A stretch of 46,248 nt of DNA from Nitrospirota bacterium (lineage in GTDB: Bacteria; Nitrospirota; Thermodesulfovibrionia; Thermodesulfovibrionales; UBA1546). Every line of letters starts with the position of its first letter. Positions within the stretch are counted from its first letter, which is position 1. The translations under genes were made by a program, and so were the position numbers. The stretch is from assembly GCA_016212165.1 (NCBI GenBank), contig JACRGY010000010.1, forward strand, positions 1-46,248, written 5' to 3'. Below are positions 16,067 through 24,486 of this stretch, piece by piece. Under the pieces are notes generated by a model. The model ran no database searches and was not told the origin of the DNA. It was given only the letters and a program-made list of their open reading frames with translations.

Positions 16067-16628
16067 ATAGTATCTCCTCCACCATCTGGCAGAGGACATG
16101 GCCAAGCGTTATGTGGGTCTCCTGAATCCTCGGGGTATTATCAGACGGGACGATGAATGCATAGGTAGCCTTTGATGCAAACTTTTCTCCTTTAGCTCCC
16201 GTAAATGCTATTGACCTTAATTTCTTTTTCCTTGCCACGTCCATTGCCTTCAGAACATTAGCGGCGCTGCCGCTCGTGCTGATGGCAAGAACAATGTCGC
16301 CTTCAGACCCGATTGCCTTCAGCTGTTTTGCAAAGATATCCGAATAGTCATAATCATTGGCAATAGCTGTGATTATTGCCATGTCAGTGTTAAGCGCAAT
16401 GGCAGGGAGGCTCGGCCTCTCTTTTTTGAATCTGTTGACAAATTCAGCGGCTATATGGGAAGCATCTGTTGCGCTCCCTCCGTTACCGAAAAGGATAAGT
16501 TTCTTGCCGTCGTTAAAGGTGTCAGCTATGACCTTTGATACTTCTACTATGGCATCAATGTTGTCTTTTACAAACTTCTCTTTAACGCTGATGCTTTCTT
16601 CAAATGCCTTTAATATTTTTTCTTTCAT
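16044..16628 (-). CDS. gmhA: D-sedoheptulose-7-phosphate isomerase / SIS-domain protein
   Basis: I place the start at the ATG at 16628 (194 residues, MKEKILKAFEESISVKEKF), the usual GmhA start and length; an upstream ATG would add 24 unrelated residues. The SIS fold is clear: LILFGNGGSATDASHIAAEFVNRF, LAISTSGSAANVLKAMDVA, and the C-terminal IQETHITLGHVLCQMVEEILF. GmhA converts sedoheptulose 7-phosphate to D-glycero-D-manno-heptose 7-phosphate, the first step to ADP-heptose for the lipopolysaccharide inner core. That fits the KDO genes elsewhere in the window. First gene of the operon with ruvC and glcD, divergent from the Toprim gene. DiaA-like SIS proteins are a less likely alternative. Confidence 0.9.
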   Translation of the reverse strand: MKEKILKAFEESISVKEKFVKDNIDAIVEVSKVIADTFNDGKKLILFGNGGSATDASHIAAEFVNRFKKERPSLPAIALNTDMAIITAIANDYDYSDIFAKQLKAIGSEGDIVLAISTSGSAANVLKAMDVARKKKLRSIAFTGAKGEKFASKATYAFIVPSDNTPRIQETHITLGHVLCQMVEEILFEAPRKK

Positions 16629-16749
16629 GTCCAGGTTTTTTCCTTCGGAAAACAGAAGATTTATACAGATAGAATAATTCAACCGGACTTTACATGTCAA
16701 TTAAATTTTGGTTTAGTTTTATCCGGAATAGAGCTAAAATAGGAACACA

Positions 16750-17181
16750 ATGATAATCATCAGAAAAAATGGCCAGACGTCCGATAATATGGAAAGGGCG
16801 TCAAGATTGCGGGAGGTCTTTGAGGCCCTCTGCGAAAGGAACAAGAATGTCCCTGTTATTGTAGAAGGCAAAAGGGATGCAGCTGCCCTCAGAGAACTTG
16901 GCCTTGATGGCGAGATAATAACACTTCACAGCGGACAGAGCATTTATGATTTTTGCGAAGATATCGCTGAGAGATTCCACAGAGTAATAATACTCCTTGA
17001 CTGGGATGAAAAGGGGGAAAGCCTGAGCAAGGCACTGTGTAAACACCTGAACGGGCAGTGGGAGGAATTCTCAGCATTCAGGGAACTCCTGAAAATCCTC
17101 TGCCAGAAAGATATAAAGGACATCGAGGGGATACCAAAACTTCTGAGAAGGCTCGAGGCAGATGAAACTCCTTGGCAGTAA
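16750..17181 (+). CDS. Small stand-alone Toprim-domain protein
   Basis: A 143-residue protein whose core is a Toprim fold: PVIVEGKRDAAALRELG with the catalytic-type Glu, and VIILLDWDEKGE with the DXD. Small Toprim proteins of this type resemble RNase M5 and archaeal DUF orphan Toprims; a nuclease or primase-accessory role is possible but unproved. AGGAACACA precedes the ATG at 16750; an alternative ATG at 16792 lacks a ribosome binding site. The end overlaps the start of yraN by 20 bp, so they are one operon. Confidence 0.8.
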   Translation: MIIIRKNGQTSDNMERASRLREVFEALCERNKNVPVIVEGKRDAAALRELGLDGEIITLHSGQSIYDFCEDIAERFHRVIILLDWDEKGESLSKALCKHLNGQWEEFSAFRELLKILCQKDIKDIEGIPKLLRRLEADETPWQ

Positions 17182-17509
17182 GGGTGAAGACCTTGCCGCG
17201 GGATTTTTAAAGGAAAAAGGATATAGGATAATCTCAAGAAACTACAAGACGCCCATAGGCGAGGTGGATATTATTGCAGAAGATAAAGGCACAATCGTAT
17301 TTGTTGAAGTCAAGACGCGGACAAATGATTCTTACGGCTATCCCTTTGAAGCAGTTGATGCCAGAAAGCAGCGCAAGCTCAAAAACCTTGCCCTTTTTTA
17401 CATGAAACAAAAGAAAAAGGAATTTGCCGTCAGATTCGATGTCCTGAGCATACACATCAGCAATGGCCAAAAAGAGGTAGAACATATTATGGATGCATTC
17501 GAGGTTTAA
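17162..17509 (+). CDS. YraN/UPF0102 endonuclease-like protein
   Basis: A 115-residue protein with the full UPF0102 signature: [20 protein letters not shown], then [21 protein letters not shown], in which E, D and EXK form a restriction-endonuclease-like active-site pattern, and [12 protein letters not shown]. The role is not established; a nuclease linked to DNA processing is proposed from the fold. It is translated from within the Toprim gene (overlap 20 bp), and the pairing of two nuclease-like folds is notable. Confidence 0.93.
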   Translation: MKLLGSKGEDLAAGFLKEKGYRIISRNYKTPIGEVDIIAEDKGTIVFVEVKTRTNDSYGYPFEAVDARKQRKLKNLALFYMKQKKKEFAVRFDVLSIHISNGQKEVEHIMDAFEV

Positions 17510-17554
17510 GGCTAAGCACATTCCCTGATTTAACCGCGTATTCCGGTAACGTCC

Positions 17555-17581
17555 TTGAAATGATATTGATTTTTGTAATAC
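17555..17581 (+). promoter_or_regulatory. Possible promoter of tRNA-Leu
   Basis: TTGAAA (17555-17560) and TAATAC (17576-17581) with a short 15-bp spacer, ending 11 bp before the tRNA. Confidence 0.35.
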
Positions 17582-17592
17582 TATATCAGAAT

Positions 17593-17678
17593 GCCGAAGT
17601 GGTGGAACTTGGTAGACACGCACGTTTGAGGGGCGTGTGGGGTAACCCATGCGGGTTCGAGTCCCGCCTTCGGCACCA
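17593..17678 (+). tRNA. tRNA-Leu (anticodon GAG), CCA encoded
   Basis: The acceptor stem GCCGAAG (17593-17599) pairs with CTTCGGC (17668-17674), followed by discriminator A and an encoded CCA. The anticodon stem CACGT/GCGTG encloses the loop TTGAGGG, giving anticodon GAG. A long variable arm (GGGGTAACCC) and the T arm GCGGG-TTCGAGT-CCCGC fit class II tRNA-Leu. Confidence 0.97.
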
Positions 17679-17708
17679 TTCCTTAAAATTTTCGGGAAAC
17701 AAGGATGG

Positions 17709-17730
17709 ATATAGCATTTTCGCTCATCAC
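17709..17730. repeat. Copy of the ATAGCATTTTCGCTCAT element at the end of the ATP-grasp gene
   Basis: GATATAGCATTTTCGCTCAT is shared almost exactly with the element at 29294-29322 and, on the other strand, with 5156-5180. It ends at the TGA of the ATP-grasp gene, so the insertion may have set the stop codon. Confidence 0.65.
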
Positions 17731-18395
17731 AGGACCGACATCTTTGCATCAAGAATTATTGCGCCCTGAGGATAAAGCGAGACAGGATTTAAATCTATCT
17801 CTTCAACATTTCCTGATGAGATTATCTCTGATACAGCGAGGATTACCTTTATGAGAGCGCCCTTATCAACAGCAGGTTTTCCGCGAAAGCCTTCAATCAG
17901 TTTATACCCCTTTATCTGCTGAATAAGCCAGAGCGCGTCCTTCTCCTTCATCGGCGCCAGGGCAAAGGCAACATCTTTATACAACTCAACAAAAACTCCT
18001 CCAAGGCCGAACATCACAACAGGGCCGAACTGCTTGTCTATTATTCCTCCGGCAATAACTTCAAGCCCCTCCGGAGCCATTTCTTCGACAAGCACTCCTT
18101 CTGCATTCTCTATCCCAGAAAGTTCATTAACAGCATTTTTTAATTCATCCTCATTTTTAATCCCGAGCCTTATTCCTTTTGCATCAGTCTTTGACGTTAT
18201 CTTTGAAGAAGATATCTTGGCAACAAGGGGATACGTTAAAGCTGATAGCTGATGGCCGATAGCTGATGGCTGCATTCCTCTATATATAAAAATACCTTCC
18301 GGCACAGAAAGCCCGATGCTTTTCAGAAGCCCTTTGACTTCGTGTTCAGGAAAAATTCTCTTGCCTTTGTTCTTTTGGAAAAAAGCTTTTATCAT
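17727..18395 (-). CDS. ATP-grasp domain protein, acetyl-CoA synthetase (ADP-forming) beta-subunit type
   Basis: A 222-residue single ATP-grasp_5 domain, the size of stand-alone beta subunits of ADP-forming acetate/acyl-CoA synthetase. Visible features are [45 protein letters not shown] (nucleotide/phosphohistidine site region), [41 protein letters not shown], and the closing [20 protein letters not shown]. The enzyme would make ATP from acyl-CoA with an alpha subunit; no alpha gene lies in the window. Residues about 41-52 ([12 protein letters not shown]) are encoded by a dispersed repeat (18238-18273). It is convergent to the tRNA gene and divergent from the flavoprotein gene. Confidence 0.85.
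   Translation of the reverse strand: MIKAFFQKNKGKRIFPEHEVKGLLKSIGLSVPEGIFIYRGMQPSAIGHQLSALTYPLVAKISSSKITSKTDAKGIRLGIKNEDELKNAVNELSGIENAEGVLVEEMAPEGLEVIAGGIIDKQFGPVVMFGLGGVFVELYKDVAFALAPMKEKDALWLIQQIKGYKLIEGFRGKPAVDKGALIKVILAVSEIISSGNVEEIDLNPVSLYPQGAIILDAKMSVL
18238..18273. repeat. GCTGATAGCTGATGG repeat in the ATP-grasp coding sequence
   Basis: Tandem GATAGCTGATGGC units, in frame. It is the same family as the spacer at 2880-2916. Here it seems to replace, not lengthen, the normally variable stretch before YPLVAK. Confidence 0.6.
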
Positions 18396-18503
18396 TATGC
18401 CTTAATTATAGCCTGATTTTTTTGTCATTTCGAATAAATTATTACAGTACCACCAAAAAACATAAATACTTTAAGCTCTGAAGCCCATTATAATAAAGGC
18501 AGC

Positions 18504-19670
18504 ATGGAAAAAAATGTCATTATCATCGGGGCAGGGGCAGCAGGCCTGATGTGCGCTATCGAATCAGGAAAACGCGGTCGCTCTGTTTTAATTCTTGACC
18601 ATGCTAAAAAAACAGGGAGCAAGATACGCATCTCAGGCGGCGGGCATTGTAATTTTACGAATATAAATGCTTCCCCCGACAAATATCTCTCTTACAACCC
18701 TCACTTCTGTAAATCAGCCCTCAGCCGTTTTACACCGCATGATTTTATTTCCATGCTTGAAAAAAATGGCATCAAATATCATGAAAAAGAACCAGGCCAG
18801 CTATTCTGCAATGAAAGCTCTGCAGAGATTGTTAACATGCTACACAATGAATGTAAGGAAGCCGGCGTTGAAATACGCTTAAACTGCCATATTTCAGAGA
18901 TAAAAAAACAGGGTTCCTTTGTTATTTCAACAAATCTCGGCGCATTCCAGGCAGAATCACTGGTTATCGCAACAGGCGGCCTGTCCTATCCTGAACTTGG
19001 GACAACAGGTTTTGGCCACACTGTAGCCAGAAAATTCGGCATCAGGGTCACACCGGTAAAGCCTGCGCTGGTTCCGCTTACATTCAGCAAAAAAGACCTT
19101 GGCATTTTCGGAGAATTGAGCGGAGTCTCTATTAATGCATCTGTCAGTTGTAACAGGAGAGAGTTCCGCGGGGATATTCTTTTCACTCACCGCGGGCTCA
19201 GCGGGCCTACTGTCCTCCAAATCTCATCTTACTGGAACCATGGCGATTCCATCATCGTCAATCTGTTGCCGGCAACAGATGCCTATGAATTATTCGCGGC
19301 AAAGCGGCAGAGCAAAATGGAGATGAAAAATTTTCTGCCCCAATATCTGCCTAAGCGGTTTATTCAGAAATGGTGCGATTTATATATCCAGCTAAAACCA
19401 ATCTGCCAATACACAGACAGGGAGCTTAATAAGATTGCCCGGCAGCTCCACAACTGGGAGATTAAGCCTTCAGGGACCGAGGGATATAAAAAAGCCGAAG
19501 TTACTCTTGGCGGAATTGACACAGATGAATTATCATCTAAGACAATGGAAGCGAAAAAGGTTGCAGGGTTGTATTTTATAGGAGAGACTGTGGATGTTAC
19601 CGGGCAGTTGGGAGGGTACAACCTTCACTGGGCCTGGGCGTCAGGTTATGCTGCGGGGCAATATGCATAA
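18504..19670 (+). CDS. HI0933/YhiN-family FAD-dependent oxidoreductase
   Basis: A 388-residue flavoprotein with the Rossmann start VIIGAGAAGLMCAIESGKRG, the family motif KIRISGGGHCNFTN, ATGGLSYPELGTTGFGH, the inserted beta domain (LVPLTF...FTHRGLSGPTVLQISS), and the C-terminal FAD-contacting YFIGETVDVTGQLGGYNLHWAWASGYAAG. Members are often annotated NAD(P)/FAD-dependent oxidoreductase; related proteins such as BaiN act on bile acids, but the usual substrate is unknown. TATAAT lies at 18489-18494, only 9 bp before the ATG, with AAAGG also present. It overlaps the maf start by 8 bp and heads a three-gene run. Confidence 0.92.
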   Translation: MEKNVIIIGAGAAGLMCAIESGKRGRSVLILDHAKKTGSKIRISGGGHCNFTNINASPDKYLSYNPHFCKSALSRFTPHDFISMLEKNGIKYHEKEPGQLFCNESSAEIVNMLHNECKEAGVEIRLNCHISEIKKQGSFVISTNLGAFQAESLVIATGGLSYPELGTTGFGHTVARKFGIRVTPVKPALVPLTFSKKDLGIFGELSGVSINASVSCNRREFRGDILFTHRGLSGPTVLQISSYWNHGDSIIVNLLPATDAYELFAAKRQSKMEMKNFLPQYLPKRFIQKWCDLYIQLKPICQYTDRELNKIARQLHNWEIKPSGTEGYKKAEVTLGGIDTDELSSKTMEAKKVAGLYFIGETVDVTGQLGGYNLHWAWASGYAAGQYA

Positions 19671-20241
19671 GACAATAATTCTAGCCTCGGCATCTCCAAG
19701 GAGAAAAGAGCTGCTAAAGCTAACGCGCCTGAAGTTCCGGGTTGATGCAAGCAACTATGAAGAAAACCTGAACCTGAAATTAAAACCTCATAAACTTGCA
19801 AGGTTCCTGTCTAAACAAAAAGCAAAAACAATTGCCGGAAAATATAAAAATGCGATTATTATTGCAGCAGACACATTTATTGTCCTTAAAAACAGGTTGC
19901 TCGGCAAACCGCACACTGCCGCAGAAGCAAAAAAAATGCTCAAAACACTTAACAACAGGCCGCACTCCGTGATTACAGGCTTTACTGTCATGGATACCGG
20001 CAGCAATAAAACAATCTCAGGCTCAGTAGAGACAAAGGTCTATCTCAAAAAACTTTCTTCAAAAGAGATAGACGCCTATGTCAGGACAAAAGAACCTCTG
20101 GACAAGGCAGGGGCCTATGCTATTCAGGGGCTTGGCTCTGTCATCATCAAAAAAATCGAGGGAGATTATTTTAATGTAATCGGCCTTCCCTTAAGCGCCT
20201 TAACGGAAAGCCTTAAGAAATTCGGCATTCCCGTGTTATGA
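19663..20241 (+). CDS. maf: Maf-family nucleoside triphosphate pyrophosphatase
   Basis: The start is taken at the ATG at 19663 (192 residues, MHKTIILASASPRRKELL) since this is the conserved Maf N-terminus; an in-frame upstream ATG would lie inside the flavoprotein gene. Motifs: SASPRRKELL, AADTFIV with the catalytic Asp, and GAYAIQGLGSVIIKKIEGDYFNVIGLPL. Maf proteins hydrolyse dTTP/UTP and modified nucleotides to monophosphates, acting as house-cleaning enzymes, and are linked to septum inhibition. The stop overlaps the next start by 4 bp (ATGA). Confidence 0.95.
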   Translation: MHKTIILASASPRRKELLKLTRLKFRVDASNYEENLNLKLKPHKLARFLSKQKAKTIAGKYKNAIIIAADTFIVLKNRLLGKPHTAAEAKKMLKTLNNRPHSVITGFTVMDTGSNKTISGSVETKVYLKKLSSKEIDAYVRTKEPLDKAGAYAIQGLGSVIIKKIEGDYFNVIGLPLSALTESLKKFGIPVL

Positions 20242-20591
20242 GCGGAAAAGATACGCTAGTGGATAAACTGCTCGCTAATTATCGCTTTTGGAGCCTTGCT
20301 GCAATAGGCTCATTCATTATACTTGTTTCCCTTTTTTTAGCTGCTGTTTTCATTCAGAGGATAAACTTCTTAATGCTTGTGATGGTCCTGTTGTTTGGCT
20401 TTCTCTGGATAGGCGCGACCTCAATAAGCCGCCATTCCTTTGTCCTTCTTAAAAGGTATATCGGCAGGGAAGGAGAAATAAGTATTTTAGAGTTCCTTTC
20501 AACGCAGCTTGTTGTCTTTCTATTTCCCTTTGCTTACAGGAAGGTAAAAAAAGAAGCAGAATTATACAGGAAGAAAAATTCAGCGGACTAA
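20238..20591 (+). CDS. Small membrane protein, unknown function
   Basis: A 117-residue protein with hydrophobic segments at about 17-37 and 43-63 and a third at about 82-98, and basic ends. Translation is coupled to maf through an ATGA overlap. The C-terminus overlaps the stop of the convergent dusB gene by 12 bp. I do not recognise the family; no catalytic motif is visible. Confidence 0.75.
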   Translation: MSGKDTLVDKLLANYRFWSLAAIGSFIILVSLFLAAVFIQRINFLMLVMVLLFGFLWIGATSISRHSFVLLKRYIGREGEISILEFLSTQLVVFLFPFAYRKVKKEAELYRKKNSAD

Positions 20592-21566
20592 AACATCCTC
20601 TTTAGCCGCCTTTAGCTCATTAATGGTTTCTATCATCTGATCTTTTGTCTTTGCATGGAATGCCTTTTCTCTCAGCGGCTTAATATCTCTAAGCCCTTTT
20701 GTATACCATACAAAAAATTTGCGGAAAAGCTTAATCCCTATTGTCTCGCCGTGGTAATCACTGCATAAATTCAGGTGTGTGAGCATCGTGTTGACTATCT
20801 CATCCCTGCAGCGTCTCTGCGGTATCGTTCCGCTTCTCATGAATTTCTCCGCATCCTTAAATATCCAGGGATTCCCCAGCGCACCTCTTGCTATTACCAC
20901 ACCGTCACATCCTGTCTCATCGAACATCTTTTTAATCAACTGGGGGGACAGCACATCTCCGCTGGCGATGACCGGTATTGCAAGCGCCTCTTTTACCTTT
21001 CTGATTACCTGATAATCCACCCCTCCTTTATACCCCTGCTCCCTTGTTCTTCCATGGATGAATAACCCCTTTATTCCTGAATCCTGTGCATAAAGCGCCG
21101 CATCTCTGGCATTTATACAGGCCTCATCCCAGCCTGAACGTATCTTTACAGTGACAGGGACCCTGGAATTTTCAACCAGAACTTTAAGCAGTTCACTTAA
21201 TCTGCGCGGCTCCTTAAGCAGGCTTGCTCCTTCGCCCCTGTTTGTTACCTTGCTTACCGGGCAGGCTGCATTAAAATCTATAATATCGAAAATGTCGTAT
21301 TCACTCAGCACTTCCAGCGCGCCGCGTATAAACTCAGTATCATTACCGAGCAATTGTATCCCCAGAGGCCTGTCAGAAGGAATCGTTGAAAGCATATCCA
21401 GTGTCTTTTTGTTCCGGCTGACAAGGGCGCGGCAGCTTATCATCTCTGAAAACGCAAATTTACACCCGAAAGAACGGTTAATCATACGAAACGGCAGATC
21501 ACTTATCCCTGACAGCGGGGCCAGAATATACGGAGAAGGGAATGTTACGTTGCCGATCTTAAGCAC
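20580..21566 (-). CDS. dusB: tRNA-dihydrouridine synthase (DusB-type)
   Basis: A 328-residue TIM-barrel flavoprotein. It starts with the FMN-binding YILAPLSGISDLPFR; the active-site Cys is C102 in NAACPVSKVTNRGEGASLL. Further motifs are VTVKIRSGWDE, LFIHGRTREQGYKGGVDY, VIASGDV and CDGVVIARGALGNPWIF, then the C-terminal helical tRNA-binding domain. It reduces uridine in the tRNA D-loop using FMN and NADPH. It lies downstream of priA, separated by a hairpin element at 21611-21657. Confidence 0.95.
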   Translation of the reverse strand: MLKIGNVTFPSPYILAPLSGISDLPFRMINRSFGCKFAFSEMISCRALVSRNKKTLDMLSTIPSDRPLGIQLLGNDTEFIRGALEVLSEYDIFDIIDFNAACPVSKVTNRGEGASLLKEPRRLSELLKVLVENSRVPVTVKIRSGWDEACINARDAALYAQDSGIKGLFIHGRTREQGYKGGVDYQVIRKVKEALAIPVIASGDVLSPQLIKKMFDETGCDGVVIARGALGNPWIFKDAEKFMRSGTIPQRRCRDEIVNTMLTHLNLCSDYHGETIGIKLFRKFFVWYTKGLRDIKPLREKAFHAKTKDQMIETINELKAAKEDVLVR

Positions 21567-21610
21567 AGAAACTATTCTATATTTAAGCTTTGGGCTGCGT
21601 CAATCGTGCA

Positions 21611-21657
21611 TAATAAACCCCGTTAGGAGACATTCGCCCTTCTAACGGGGTTTATTA
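21611..21657. terminator. Perfect 16-bp inverted repeat between priA and dusB
   Basis: TAATAAACCCCGTTAG (21611-21626), a 15-base loop, CTAACGGGGTTTATTA (21642-21657). It follows priA by 10 bp on the minus strand and could act as a terminator. The CTAACGGGGT arm is shared with the element at 39072-39127, suggesting a dispersed family. Confidence 0.65.
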
Positions 21658-21666
21658 GATAAGCGC

Positions 21667-23592
21667 TCAGGGGTCAACAGCAATGCTTATTTTTAGATTC
21701 TTGCATCCTTCAGCAAGCTTTAAAAATTCTTTTGCGGAAGAATAAAGCTTTGTCTTTGATGTGGTTTTTATGAGCATTGAATGTTCCTTGCGGCCTTTTC
21801 TGCTCATTGAGACTGAAGGCCCTAGAATCTCCAGGCCATTATTATCTTCAACAAGCCTTTCTATAACCTCGGCCACCCTGTTATCATCGTAATCACTGCC
21901 TTTAAAGGTAATAAGCGCAATTTTTGAATGCGGAGGATATGACATTTCTTTTCTTTTTGAGAGTTCTTCCTCGCAAAATCCGGCATAATCATGGTTTCTG
22001 ATAAATTTAAACAAATAGTTTCTGGGCATTCTTGTCTGGATAAACACCCTGCCCATGGGCTTTATCTTGTCAGCTATGGCAGACAGTTCCTGATATGCCT
22101 TTTCTATTGCCCTGAAGTCAGGCAGGTTTATATATATATCAGCATTCAGGACAACTCCCATATCAAATCCGTCTTGTGACGTCAGTCTTTTCGTCATCAG
22201 TTTTGTCCCGAGGACTATGGTTTCGCCTTTTATCATCTCTGGGAGGCCGGCCTTCGCTGCCTTCTTTTCTATCCTGTCGCTGTCGAGCCTGACAGGGTCA
22301 ATATTGAAAAGTTTTTTTATATTCTCCTCAACTCTCTGTATGCCTGTGCCGATGAGCTCAATTTTGAAGCTGCCGCATTTTTTGCACTTTTCAGGAGGCA
22401 GAGAGATAAAACCGCAGTAATGGCACCTGAGAACCTTATCATCCTTATGGAAAATCAATGGAATACCGCAACTGTTGCAGGTTTCTGTATTATCGCATTC
22501 TTTGCAGGTGAGCAATGAATACCCTTTCCGGTTAATGACAAACATAATCCGCTCATTTTTTTTGATAGCATATGATGCTGCATCAATCACGGTCTTTGAT
22601 ATGTTCTGGACAGGCTGTTTTTCATTATACATATTCAATATTCTTATCTTTGGCCTCTGGACAGATGCCTCAGGCTTCAGGAATGCATACTTGTTCTGTT
22701 TTACATTATAGATTGACTCAAGAGACGGGCATATTGAGGATAATACAACTGTTGCCTTTTCAAGATAACCCCTCATTACAGCAATATCCCTTGCATTATA
22801 TCTCAACCCTTCTTCTGCCTTGTATGAACTGCTGTGTTCCTGCATTACTGCAATCATAGATACGTTTTTCATTGGAGCAAAGACAGCTGCCCTTGTTCCG
22901 AGCACTACATTGCATTCGCCGGAAAGGATTTTTTCGATTGTGGCTGAACGTTGGCCATGGCTCATAGCGCTATGAAGTATACAGAGCTTCTCACCGGCAA
23001 TTTCCCTTATTACTGGTTCAATGTGGCTTATGTGTACAATCTCAGGGGCAAGGATTATTGCGCTCCCCTGTTGGCGTGCTTGAAGGAGCTTCCTGATAAA
23101 TGATATTTCATAAAAAGACGTTGGCGCATGAAGAAGAAATGTTTTGTATTCTTTGTTTGCAACAGACCCGTTAATTGCTGAAATTATATTTTCTTCGATT
23201 TCATTCAACGGCCTCTGCTCTGTGCCCTCTGCCCTCTGCTCTCTGGCCTGAGCTTTCCTTGCCTTTACTTTCCTGAATGCCTCTTTCGGAAGCATATTTT
23301 TTAAAACAACGCCTTTATTTGCAATATAGTAATCTGACATCCAGTCAAGTAATTTTAATAAAGGCGGTTCAAACATTGGAGCTTCGCCATGGATGTCGCT
23401 TATATAGCGCAAAGCGTTCGGCGCAGAGCGTGCAGCGTGTGACGATTTACTTAAGATTATTCCCTTTGCTGTCTGGTTTTTAAGGGGCGCGGAAACAAGC
23501 ATTCCCGGCAGCGCTTTATCAATAAGATTGTCAGGGCATTTATAGATTAACGGACCGAGATTTATGGGGAAAAGCACGTCAATAAATTCCAT
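21667..23592 (-). CDS. priA: PriA replication-restart protein with degenerate helicase motifs
   Basis: I take the ATG at 23592 (641 residues, MEFIDVLFPINLG); a GTG 15 bp upstream is possible. The 3'-end-binding N-terminal domain and the zinc region with eight cysteines (CKECDNTETCNSC...CHYCG...CKKC) are intact. The helicase motifs are not: Walker A (usually GVTGSGKTE) reads HAPTSFYEIS at about 155-164, the DEEH box reads MQEH at 250-253, and motif VI (usually QVAGRAGR) reads AIADKIKP. The protein is also shorter than the usual ~730. It may recognise forks and load the replicative helicase without unwinding; loss of the Walker motifs is known for Deinococcus radiodurans PriA. A low-complexity in-frame repeat (about 23211-23258) encodes residues about 114-128. 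Confidence 0.9.
   Translation of the reverse strand: MEFIDVLFPINLGPLIYKCPDNLIDKALPGMLVSAPLKNQTAKGIILSKSSHAARSAPNALRYISDIHGEAPMFEPPLLKLLDWMSDYYIANKGVVLKNMLPKEAFRKVKARKAQAREQRAEGTEQRPLNEIEENIISAINGSVANKEYKTFLLHAPTSFYEISFIRKLLQARQQGSAIILAPEIVHISHIEPVIREIAGEKLCILHSAMSHGQRSATIEKILSGECNVVLGTRAAVFAPMKNVSMIAVMQEHSSSYKAEEGLRYNARDIAVMRGYLEKATVVLSSICPSLESIYNVKQNKYAFLKPEASVQRPKIRILNMYNEKQPVQNISKTVIDAASYAIKKNERIMFVINRKGYSLLTCKECDNTETCNSCGIPLIFHKDDKVLRCHYCGFISLPPEKCKKCGSFKIELIGTGIQRVEENIKKLFNIDPVRLDSDRIEKKAAKAGLPEMIKGETIVLGTKLMTKRLTSQDGFDMGVVLNADIYINLPDFRAIEKAYQELSAIADKIKPMGRVFIQTRMPRNYLFKFIRNHDYAGFCEEELSKRKEMSYPPHSKIALITFKGSDYDDNRVAEVIERLVEDNNGLEILGPSVSMSRKGRKEHSMLIKTTSKTKLYSSAKEFLKLAEGCKNLKISIAVDP
23211..23258. 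repeat. CCTCTGC heptamer tract within priA
   Basis: Degenerate 7-bp CCTCTGC/CTCTGTG units. In priA they encode Arg/Glu/Ala-rich sequence (AQAREQRAEGTEQRP) between the DNA-binding and helicase domains, without a frame break. Confidence 0.65.
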
Positions 23593-23607
23593 GTTGGATT
23601 TTAGCAC

Positions 23608-23787
23608 AGAAATAAATATTCAGATGGCTTTGGGGGTAATGAGGCAATGTGTGGGTTTGGCGCGCGGTTCATAGGCGACCAACACGCGCGCTGGTTAGAA
23701 TCAGCTTTCGAATTCACTTCGTTCTACCTACCCCACATGGTTTTAAACCAAAAGACCACTACATAAAAGCTTTACCAAGTCCATTCC
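23608..23787. other. Intergenic region with hairpin and a short open frame
   Basis: The 180-bp gap contains GCGCGC tracts around 23661-23692 that can pair. It also holds a 39-codon plus-strand frame (23647-23766) ending LPHMVLNQKTTT with no ribosome binding site. I see no convincing gene, attC site or terminator. Confidence 0.3.
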
Positions 23788-24360
23788 TTACAACGCATCA
23801 TCAGGTTCCAGGAATCGCTGCTTGGCTCTATCCTTTTCCAACCACTTTTTAAGATATGCTTCCTTTTTTTCAAGAACACTTGCCCTATTTTCTTTTGCCC
23901 ACTCATACGCTTCCGGTTTATTTTCGATCAGTTGAGACTCATTGATCCAGGTTTTGACCTTATCTATCTGCAGTTCTTCCTTTGTTATAGGTCCCAAAGA
24001 AAAACGGGCCCTCCATGCCCCCATCCTTGGAAAAACCTGCACATAATAAGTTTTGCCTGACAAAACGTTTGCGTCCATAAAGTCCGCTGCCTCCGATATC
24101 ACCATAAAGCGATGTTCACCGGGTGAAGCAAAGTACGGCAATCTTTTTTTATACGGAATAAAGCCTATAAATTCCTCACCATCATACACAGCAGCATTGA
24201 TCAGATAACCAAGAGGTTCAGGCCGGATAAAATAAATGAGTGCTTTATCCTGCTTTACTGCTATACTCATGTTTGAAGTTTGAGAAAGTTTCATGTTTGG
24301 TGTGGCACATCCAAAAAGGGACAGCGCAAAAAATACGTATATCATCTTTCTGAAAATCAT
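23788..24360 (-). CDS. Lipoprotein, DUF2846-like
   Basis: The start at 24360 (190 residues) is chosen because GAGGAGGGGG lies directly upstream and gives a clean lipoprotein signal peptide MIFRKMIYVFFALSLFGC, with Cys18 as the lipidation site. The body has KALIYFIRPEPLGYLINAAVYDGEEFIGFIPYKKRLPYFASPGEHRFMV, the DUF2846 pattern, followed by a charged helical tail. It should sit in a membrane facing the periplasm; the function is unknown. It follows the next lipoprotein gene on the same strand by 126 bp. Together they form an accessory patch next to an integrase remnant. Confidence 0.83.
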   Translation of the reverse strand: MIFRKMIYVFFALSLFGCATPNMKLSQTSNMSIAVKQDKALIYFIRPEPLGYLINAAVYDGEEFIGFIPYKKRLPYFASPGEHRFMVISEAADFMDANVLSGKTYYVQVFPRMGAWRARFSLGPITKEELQIDKVKTWINESQLIENKPEAYEWAKENRASVLEKKEAYLKKWLEKDRAKQRFLEPDDAL

Positions 24361-24486
24361 TTTCCCCCTCCTCTGTATATTGAATGAATCGGAAAGACCT
24401 ACATCCAAATAACACTCTCCCCGAGTGAACTAATAATACTGGTTTTAGCGAAGTTTCTGTCGATCCGCTATAAGCGCTGTTTCGTC

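Noticed and set aside
17727-18395. ATP-grasp gene as a truncated fragment of a large acetyl-CoA synthetase
   Set aside because: It begins and ends at the normal borders of stand-alone beta subunits, so it is more likely complete.
23647-23852. Short plus-strand frames in the gap after priA, one ending LPHMVLNQKTTT
   Set aside because: No ribosome binding site or promoter and no recognisable family. The composition looks protein-like for 39 codons, but this is not enough to call a gene.
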